A DNA stretch of 10,136 nt from Brooklawnia sp049651565. GTDB lineage: Bacteria; Actinomycetota; Actinomycetes; Propionibacteriales; Propionibacteriaceae. The notes below the pieces were generated by a model. That model searched no databases. It was not told the origin of the DNA and was given only the letters and a program-made list of their open reading frames with translations. Location of the stretch: assembly GCF_049651565.1 (NCBI RefSeq), contig NZ_JBASCI010000118.1:1-10136 (forward strand). Reading direction: 5' to 3'. A program made the translations under genes and the position numbers. This document shows, piece after piece, positions 6,019 through 10,136 of this stretch. Numbering within the stretch: the first letter of the stretch is position 1; every line of letters starts with the position of its first letter.

Positions 6019-7299
6019 CTCGTGCCGCGGCACCCACTCCGACTTCGGGTTGCCGACGTAGAGCTGCCGGGGCCGGTAGATCTTCTGCGCCGGGTTGTCG
6101 TGCAACTCCTTCCAGTTGGCGATCCAGCCGGGCATGCGTCCCATCGCGAACATCACGGTGAACATGTTCAGCGGGATGCCGATCGCGCGCAGGATGATGC
6201 CGGAGTAGAAGTCGACGTTCGGGTACAACTTGCGCTCGATGAAGTAGTCGTCGGCCAGCGCCTCGGCGGCCAGTTCCTGGGCCATGCCGAGCAGCGGGTC
6301 GTCGATCTTCATCGAGTTCAGCAACCGGTCGGCCGCCTCGCGCAGGATCCTGGCGCGCGGGTCGAAGTTCCGGTAGACCCGGTGGCCGAAGCCCATCAGC
6401 CGGCGGTTGTTCGATCGGTCCTTGACCTCGTTGAGGAACTGCTTCGGGGTCAGCCCCTCCCGGCGGATCCGCTGCAGCATCTGCACCACCTCGACATTCG
6501 CGCCGCCGTGCTTGCCGCCCCACAGCGCGACCACCCCGGCCGAACATGACGCGTACAGGTTCGCCTCGCCGGAGGCCACCATCCGCACCGTCGAGGTGGA
6601 GCAGTTCTGCTCGTGGTCGGCGTGCAGCACCAGGAACATGTTGAGCGCGTGGCTGACCTCGGGGGACGCCTCGTACAGCTTGTAGGGCACCGAGAACATC
6701 ATGTGCAGGAAGTTGTCGACGTACTTCAGGTCGTGGCGCGGGTAGATGATCGGGTCGCCGATGCTCGACTTGTAGGACGCCGCGGCGATGGTGCGGATCT
6801 TGCTGATCAGCCGGGCGGCGTAAAGCTGCAGGGTGACGTCGTCGCCGGGGGCGATCTTGGGACGCTCGTGCGTCGACAGCGCATTGATCATGGCCGACAT
6901 GATCGCCATCGGGTGCGACTGGGTCGGGAAGGCGTCGAAATGCTCCATCATCGCCTCGTGCAGCGCGGACGAGCGGGTCAGCTGCTCGGTGAACTCCTCG
7001 CGCTCGGTGCTGGTGGGCAGGTGGCCGAAGATGAGCAGATAGGCGGTCTCGACGAAGCTGCTGCGCTCGGCGAGGGTCTCGATGGGGATCCCCCGGTAGC
7101 GCAGGATACCCTCCTCACCGTCGATGAAGGTGATGGCCGACTGGCACGAACCGGTGTTCACGTAGCCGTCATCAAGGGTGATGTAGCCGGTGGTGGAACG
7201 CAGCGTGCTGATGTCGATGGCCCGTTCGCCCTCGGTTCCAACCAGCACCGGGAATTCATAGGTGCGCCCGTCAAGCTCCAGGCGAGCGAATTCAGTCAT
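6013..7299 (-). CDS. gltA: Citrate synthase, type II (hexameric form)
   Basis: This cytosolic enzyme condenses acetyl-CoA and oxaloacetate to citrate, the entry step of the TCA cycle. The 428 residues match full-length bacterial type II enzymes. The key residues keep almost the E. coli GltA numbering: His226 and His229 in LHADHEQNCSTSTVR, His264 in LWGGKHGGAN, His306 in GFGHRVYRNFDPRA (E. coli 305) and Asp363 in VDFYSG (E. coli 362). The N-terminal beta-rich domain (TGYITLDDGYVNTGSCQSAI near residues 37-56) marks the type II form; E. coli-type enzymes of this form are inhibited by NADH, but whether this one is cannot be read. ATG 7299 follows AAGGGG at four bases. It is monocistronic: it converges on the efflux operon and diverges from the EcsC-family gene. 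A 2-methylcitrate synthase role is less likely, since those are usually shorter and sit with prpB/prpD. Confidence 0.96.
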   Translation of the reverse strand: MTEFARLELDGRTYEFPVLVGTEGERAIDISTLRSTTGYITLDDGYVNTGSCQSAITFIDGEEGILRYRGIPIETLAERSSFVETAYLLIFGHLPTSTEREEFTEQLTRSSALHEAMMEHFDAFPTQSHPMAIMSAMINALSTHERPKIAPGDDVTLQLYAARLISKIRTIAAASYKSSIGDPIIYPRHDLKYVDNFLHMMFSVPYKLYEASPEVSHALNMFLVLHADHEQNCSTSTVRMVASGEANLYASCSAGVVALWGGKHGGANVEVVQMLQRIRREGLTPKQFLNEVKDRSNNRRLMGFGHRVYRNFDPRARILREAADRLLNSMKIDDPLLGMAQELAAEALADDYFIERKLYPNVDFYSGIILRAIGIPLNMFTVMFAMGRMPGWIANWKELHDNPAQKIYRPRQLYVGNPKSEWVPRHER

Positions 7300-7482
7300 A
7301 CGGCCCCTTCTCGGTCGTTTCGCGCTTTCATCGTGGCGCGGCGGTGGCCGCCTTCAGCGCGGGTCCCAGATTGTGGCCAGTGAACCAGACCCTGTTCAGG
7401 GCCGAATCCGGGGATGGTGGCATACGTTGCAACACCACTTGGGGCTAGCGTAGTTGCATTCCTTCGGCACCCGGGAGCTTTC
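7300..7482. promoter_or_regulatory. Divergent intergenic region of gltA and the EcsC-family gene
   Basis: These 183 bases must hold both promoters. On the plus strand a possible -10, TAGCGT (7446-7451), gives a start about 25 bases before the EcsC-family gene, but its -35 (TACGTT, 7423-7428) is poor. An 8-base palindrome, GTTGCAAC (7426-7433), lies just upstream, and GTTGCA recurs at 7454-7459. Its TTGCAA core could also serve as a -35 toward gltA, but the matching -10 is weak. I see no convincing gltA promoter and no open frame that looks like a gene. Confidence 0.3.
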
Positions 7483-8184
7483 ATGCCTGACCCTGATCAG
7501 ATCGGCAAGTCGATCATCTCTGCTGCCCCGGTGAGCGCGCCGAACGCAGCCGGTCGGTTGTTGCGCCGGATCCTGGAGTTCGCCATCGACGGCGCCGAGC
7601 AGCTGCCCGGCGCCCGCAGCGCCGCCGGCCGCCAGCTCGAGAAGAAGGGTGGGGTTGAGGACGCCATCGACGGCCTGATCAACAACCACGCCGCACTGAG
7701 CGGGACGCAGGGTTTCGTCACCAACCTGGGCGGCTTCGTCACGCTGGTGGTGGGTGCGCCCACCAATCTGGCCGGGGTGGCGCTGATCCAGAGCCGGATG
7801 GTGGCGGCCATCGCGCACCTGCGCGGTTACGACCTGGACGACTCCCGCGTCCGGCACGCCGTGCTCACCACCCTGCTCGGCAAGCGGATCGTCGACGACC
7901 TGGTCGAGAAGGGTGAGCTGCCCGGTTCGCCGCTGGTGCTGGCGACCGCCCCCGGCATCGACCGCAACCTCGAACAGGTGATCGCGCAGCGGGTGATGAC
8001 CTCGCTGCTCACCACGATCGGCGGCAAGCAGGCGATCGGGTTGGTGGCCCGGGCGATCCCGGTGATCGGCGGCGGGGTCGGGGCGGCCACCGACTCCTGG
8101 AACACTCTCGCGGTCGGCCGCTACGCCCGTGAGCAGTTCATCAGCCGGCGCCGCCTCGGTAATACCGTGGTACGCGAGCAGTGA
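7483..8184 (+). CDS. EcsC-family protein, function unknown
   Basis: This 233-residue protein resembles the EcsC family, named after the third gene of the Bacillus ecs locus, whose biochemical role is not established. The most family-like stretch is GTQGFVTNLGGFVTL at residues 74-88, then APTNLAGVALIQSRM at 92-106 and IAHLRGYD at 110-117. A second glycine-rich hydrophobic patch (AIPVIGGGVGAATDSWN) lies near the C-terminus. Two hydrophobic patches and no signal peptide suggest a membrane-associated cytosolic protein. I chose ATG 7483 because GGGAG lies five bases upstream; an in-frame ATG at 7414 would add 23 residues without a comparable site and run through the likely promoter. It is divergent from gltA and its last 44 bases overlap the 3' end of alr on the other strand. 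No neighbour suggests a specific role. Confidence 0.75.
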   Translation: MPDPDQIGKSIISAAPVSAPNAAGRLLRRILEFAIDGAEQLPGARSAAGRQLEKKGGVEDAIDGLINNHAALSGTQGFVTNLGGFVTLVVGAPTNLAGVALIQSRMVAAIAHLRGYDLDDSRVRHAVLTTLLGKRIVDDLVEKGELPGSPLVLATAPGIDRNLEQVIAQRVMTSLLTTIGGKQAIGLVARAIPVIGGGVGAATDSWNTLAVGRYAREQFISRRRLGNTVVREQ

Positions 8185-9304
8185 TCAGGCAGGTCACCTC
8201 GTAGCTGATCGTGCCCATCAGGTCGGCCAGTTCGTCGGTGCCGATGAACTCGTCGCCCTGGGCGCCGAGCATGACCACCTCGTCCCCCACCTCGGCCGGT
8301 GCGGGCTGGTCGGGCAGCACCGGGCCGAGGTCGAGCATCGTCTGGTCCATGCAGACCCGTCCGACCACCGGGCGGCGCCTACCGCCGACCAGCATGCTTC
8401 CCCGGTTGGAGTTCAGCCGGGAGTACCCGTCGCCGTAGCCGACCGGCACGGTGGCGATCCAGGTGTCCACCGGCGCGGTCCAGGTGCGGCCGTAGCCGAC
8501 GCTCTGACCGGTCCGCACCGGCTTGACGTGGCTGACCCGGCTGCGCCAGGTCAGGGCCTGCCGCAGCTCGACCGGACGCGGGGTGGCGTGGGCGTCCGGG
8601 TAGTAGCCGTAGGCCATGATGCCGGGCCGCACCATCGTCATCTGGCCCAGGTCGTGGCCGAGAATCGCGCCAGAGTTGGCGGCGTGCACCTGCGGAACCG
8701 GCGGCAGCCCGGCGGCCTGCCGGGCGTCCTGGATCTGTGCGACCAGCCGCGCGAACCCGGCCAACTGGTTGCGGGTGAACGCGTCCCCCTTGGGGCTGTC
8801 GCTGATCGGCAGGTGGGTGAAGATGCCGTCGAACCGTAGCGCGGACGCGTGGCTGGCGATCAACCGGGACAGCCGCAGCGCGTCCTCGGGTTCGCAGCCG
8901 ATCCGCCGCATGCCGGTGTCGATCGCCAGGTGGACGCCGTGGCTGCGCCCGGCCCGTTCGGCCGCCCGGGCGGCGGCCTCGATGGTCTGCTGGTCGTGCA
9001 CCGTCAGCGAGATGTCGTGCTCGATCGCCGCATCCAGTTCGTCGTCGAAGGCCGGCGAGAACTTCATGATCGGCTGGCTGATGCCGGCTTGGCGCAACTC
9101 GATGCCTTCCGGGGTGGTGGCGATGCCGAACGCGTCGCCCAGCCCGTCCGCCGCCAGGTGCCGGGCCACCTCGACCGCTCCGTGGCCGTAGCCGTTGGCC
9201 TTGACCGCCACCAGCACCAGTGCGCCGGGGGCGCGGTGGCGCACCTGCTGCACGTTGTGTGCGATCGCGGCGAGGTCGACCTCGAGGTGCGTGGCGTACA
9301 GCAT
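8141..9304 (-). CDS. alr: Alanine racemase
   Basis: This PLP-dependent cytosolic enzyme interconverts L- and D-alanine, supplying D-alanine for peptidoglycan. The PLP lysine is Lys35 in VAVKANGYGHG, and the opposing catalytic tyrosine is Tyr290 in PVGYGDGYSR. The conserved GRVCMDQ motif follows, and HLAIDTGMRRIG is the family's barrel motif. The 388 residues are normal in length. ATG 9304 is preferred: AGGA lies seven bases upstream, and the protein then begins MLYATHLEVDLAAIAHN, as racemases do. The in-frame TTG at 9349 would add 15 poorly fitting residues and leave only four bases after the E2 gene. Alr lies 49 bases downstream of the E2 acyltransferase on the same strand and may be read through from it. 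Its 3' end overlaps the convergent EcsC-family gene by 44 bases. A related amino acid racemase activity (serine, for instance) cannot be excluded. Confidence 0.94.
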   Translation of the reverse strand: MLYATHLEVDLAAIAHNVQQVRHRAPGALVLVAVKANGYGHGAVEVARHLAADGLGDAFGIATTPEGIELRQAGISQPIMKFSPAFDDELDAAIEHDISLTVHDQQTIEAAARAAERAGRSHGVHLAIDTGMRRIGCEPEDALRLSRLIASHASALRFDGIFTHLPISDSPKGDAFTRNQLAGFARLVAQIQDARQAAGLPPVPQVHAANSGAILGHDLGQMTMVRPGIMAYGYYPDAHATPRPVELRQALTWRSRVSHVKPVRTGQSVGYGRTWTAPVDTWIATVPVGYGDGYSRLNSNRGSMLVGGRRRPVVGRVCMDQTMLDLGPVLPDQPAPAEVGDEVVMLGAQGDEFIGTDELADLMGTISYEVTCLITARVPRYYRGGAG

Positions 9305-9353
9305 GTGCCAATCCTGCCACCGGGGTTTACGGGCAGCCGTCAACGACAACCGG

Positions 9354-10136
9354 TCAATACAGCAGCGCCAGCTCGGGTGTCGACAGGATCGTGGAGATGT
9401 CGGCCAGGAACTGGGAGCCCTGCTCCCCGTCGATCAACTGGTGGTCGAAGCTCAGCGCCAGCGTGCTCACCCAGCGCGGTTCGATGCGTTCGTCGTCCCC
9501 GGTGCCGACCACCCAGGGCTGCCGCTTGATCGCGCCCATCGCCAGGATGGCCGACTCGTCGCCGTTGATGATCGGGGTGCCGGTGTCGATGCCGAAGACG
9601 CCGACGTTGGTGATGCTGAAGGTGCCGCCGGAGTAGTCGGCCGGCTGCAGCTTGCCCTGCCTGGCGGTGTCGACCAGTTCATTCAGTGCCCGGCACAGCT
9701 CGACCAGATTCATCCGGCCGGCGTCCCTGATCACCGGCACCAGCAACCCGCGTGGGGTGGCGGCGGCGATGCCCAGGTTGACCTGGTCGTGATAGACCAC
9801 CTGGCCGGCCTCGGGGTCCCAGGAGGCGTTCAGCTCGGGGTTCCTGGCCAGTGCCAGGCAGACCGCCTTGGCGTGCAGCAGCAGCGGTGAGACCCGGAGC
9901 CCGGCGAACTCTCGGCGTCCCTTGAGCGCCTCGACCAGCTCCTTGGTGGCGCTGACGTCGATGGTGTTGAACTCGGTGACGTGGACGTGCCTGGCGATCG
10001 ACTCGGCGACGTTCAGGGCGGTCGCCTTGCGGACCCCCTTGATCGCGACCCGGTTTTCGCCGGCGCTGACCTCGGCCAGTCCGGCCGCGGCCTCGACGTC
10101 GGCCTTGCTGACCGTGCCGCCCGGCCCGGTGGGACG
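9354..10136 (-). CDS. Dihydrolipoamide acyltransferase (E2) of a 2-oxoacid dehydrogenase complex, C-terminal part, cut by window edge
   Basis: The frame is open from the right edge to the stop at 9354-9356, giving 260 residues. The first residues, RPTGPGGTVSKADVEAA, are the end of a peripheral subunit-binding domain. The rest is the catalytic acyltransferase domain, starting near VAIKGVRKATALNVAES and including VNLGIAAATPRGLLVPVI, GTFSITNVGVFGIDTGTPI and the active-site motif SFDHQLIDGEQG, with the catalytic His and Asp of HxxxDG. The lipoyl domain(s) would lie outside the window. E2 forms the complex core and transfers the acyl group to CoA. The ITNVGVFGIDTGTPI stretch and the short C-terminus resemble, from memory, the branched-chain (BkdC-like) E2 of actinobacteria rather than the SucB/DlaT type. 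E1 and E3 genes are probably upstream, off the edge. The position-2 Gln in DHQ, where Arg is usual, is a mild variant. Confidence 0.92.
   Translation of the reverse strand, partial: RPTGPGGTVSKADVEAAAGLAEVSAGENRVAIKGVRKATALNVAESIARHVHVTEFNTIDVSATKELVEALKGRREFAGLRVSPLLLHAKAVCLALARNPELNASWDPEAGQVVYHDQVNLGIAAATPRGLLVPVIRDAGRMNLVELCRALNELVDTARQGKLQPADYSGGTFSITNVGVFGIDTGTPIINGDESAILAMGAIKRQPWVVGTGDDERIEPRWVSTLALSFDHQLIDGEQGSQFLADISTILSTPELALLY

Noticed and set aside
6613..7383. A 256-codon plus-strand open frame
   Set aside because: It is antisense to citrate synthase, whose catalytic residues are all in place on the other strand; composition is Gly/Val/Asp/Gln-rich without motifs.
7414..7482. 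EcsC-family start at ATG 7414
   Set aside because: It has no good ribosome binding site and would translate through the likely promoter; ATG 7483 has GGGAG five bases upstream.
9305..9349. Alanine racemase start at TTG 9349
   Set aside because: The added 15 residues do not resemble racemase N-termini, while ATG 9304 has a well-spaced AGGA.
1..10136. CRISPR arrays, tRNA genes, insertion sequences or defence genes
   Set aside because: I looked for direct repeats, cloverleaf-like segments and transposase or nuclease motifs on both strands and saw none that hold up by eye.

Overview
The window is about 10.1 kb of very GC-rich DNA with the codon usage of a high-GC actinomycete (Actinomycetota). 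Several GTG or TTG codons are possible starts. The citrate synthase is of the hexameric type II form, the dihydrolipoamide acyltransferase resembles actinobacterial branched-chain types, and the TetR/ABC efflux cassette has an actinobacterial layout. I cannot name a genus. I see no tRNA, rRNA, CRISPR array, transposase or integrase, and nothing that looks recently transferred.

Left end (1-1791, minus strand): a two-gene acid-sugar catabolic unit. A four-carbon acid sugar kinase (DUF1537 / OtnK type) is followed 39 bases later by a beta-hydroxyacid dehydrogenase that runs off the left edge. Together they would oxidise and phosphorylate a C4 sugar acid such as threonate or erythronate. The aldolase or decarboxylase and the isomerase of such a pathway would lie beyond the edge. 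A 237-base gap with several inverted repeats separates this unit from aat (2029-2739, minus), the leucyl/phenylalanyl-tRNA-protein transferase of the N-degron pathway.

Centre (2798-5997, plus strand): a compact efflux operon of TetR regulator, ABC ATPase and a large two-half permease, with an 8-base overlap and a 10-base gap between genes. The layout matches the TetR/ATPase/large-permease arrangement of Mycobacterium tuberculosis Rv1219c-Rv1218c-Rv1217c. The clearest regulatory signal of the window lies in front of it: two copies of TGAAC-N4-GTTCA, 20 bases centre to centre, laid over a promoter whose expected transcription start coincides with a GTG codon. This suggests autorepression and a leaderless regulator mRNA.

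Right part (6013-10136): citrate synthase gltA (minus) converges on the permease, with a perfect 10-bp-stem palindrome spanning both stop codons. A 183-base divergent region separates gltA from an EcsC-family gene (plus). That gene overlaps tail-to-tail by 44 bases with alanine racemase alr (minus). Upstream of alr, on the same strand, is the 3' part of a 2-oxoacid dehydrogenase E2 gene that runs off the right edge. Apart from the efflux cassette and the acid-sugar unit this is ordinary housekeeping DNA. I did not find a convincing undescribed system; the most testable items are the tandem operator with leaderless start and the palindrome shared by convergent stop codons.
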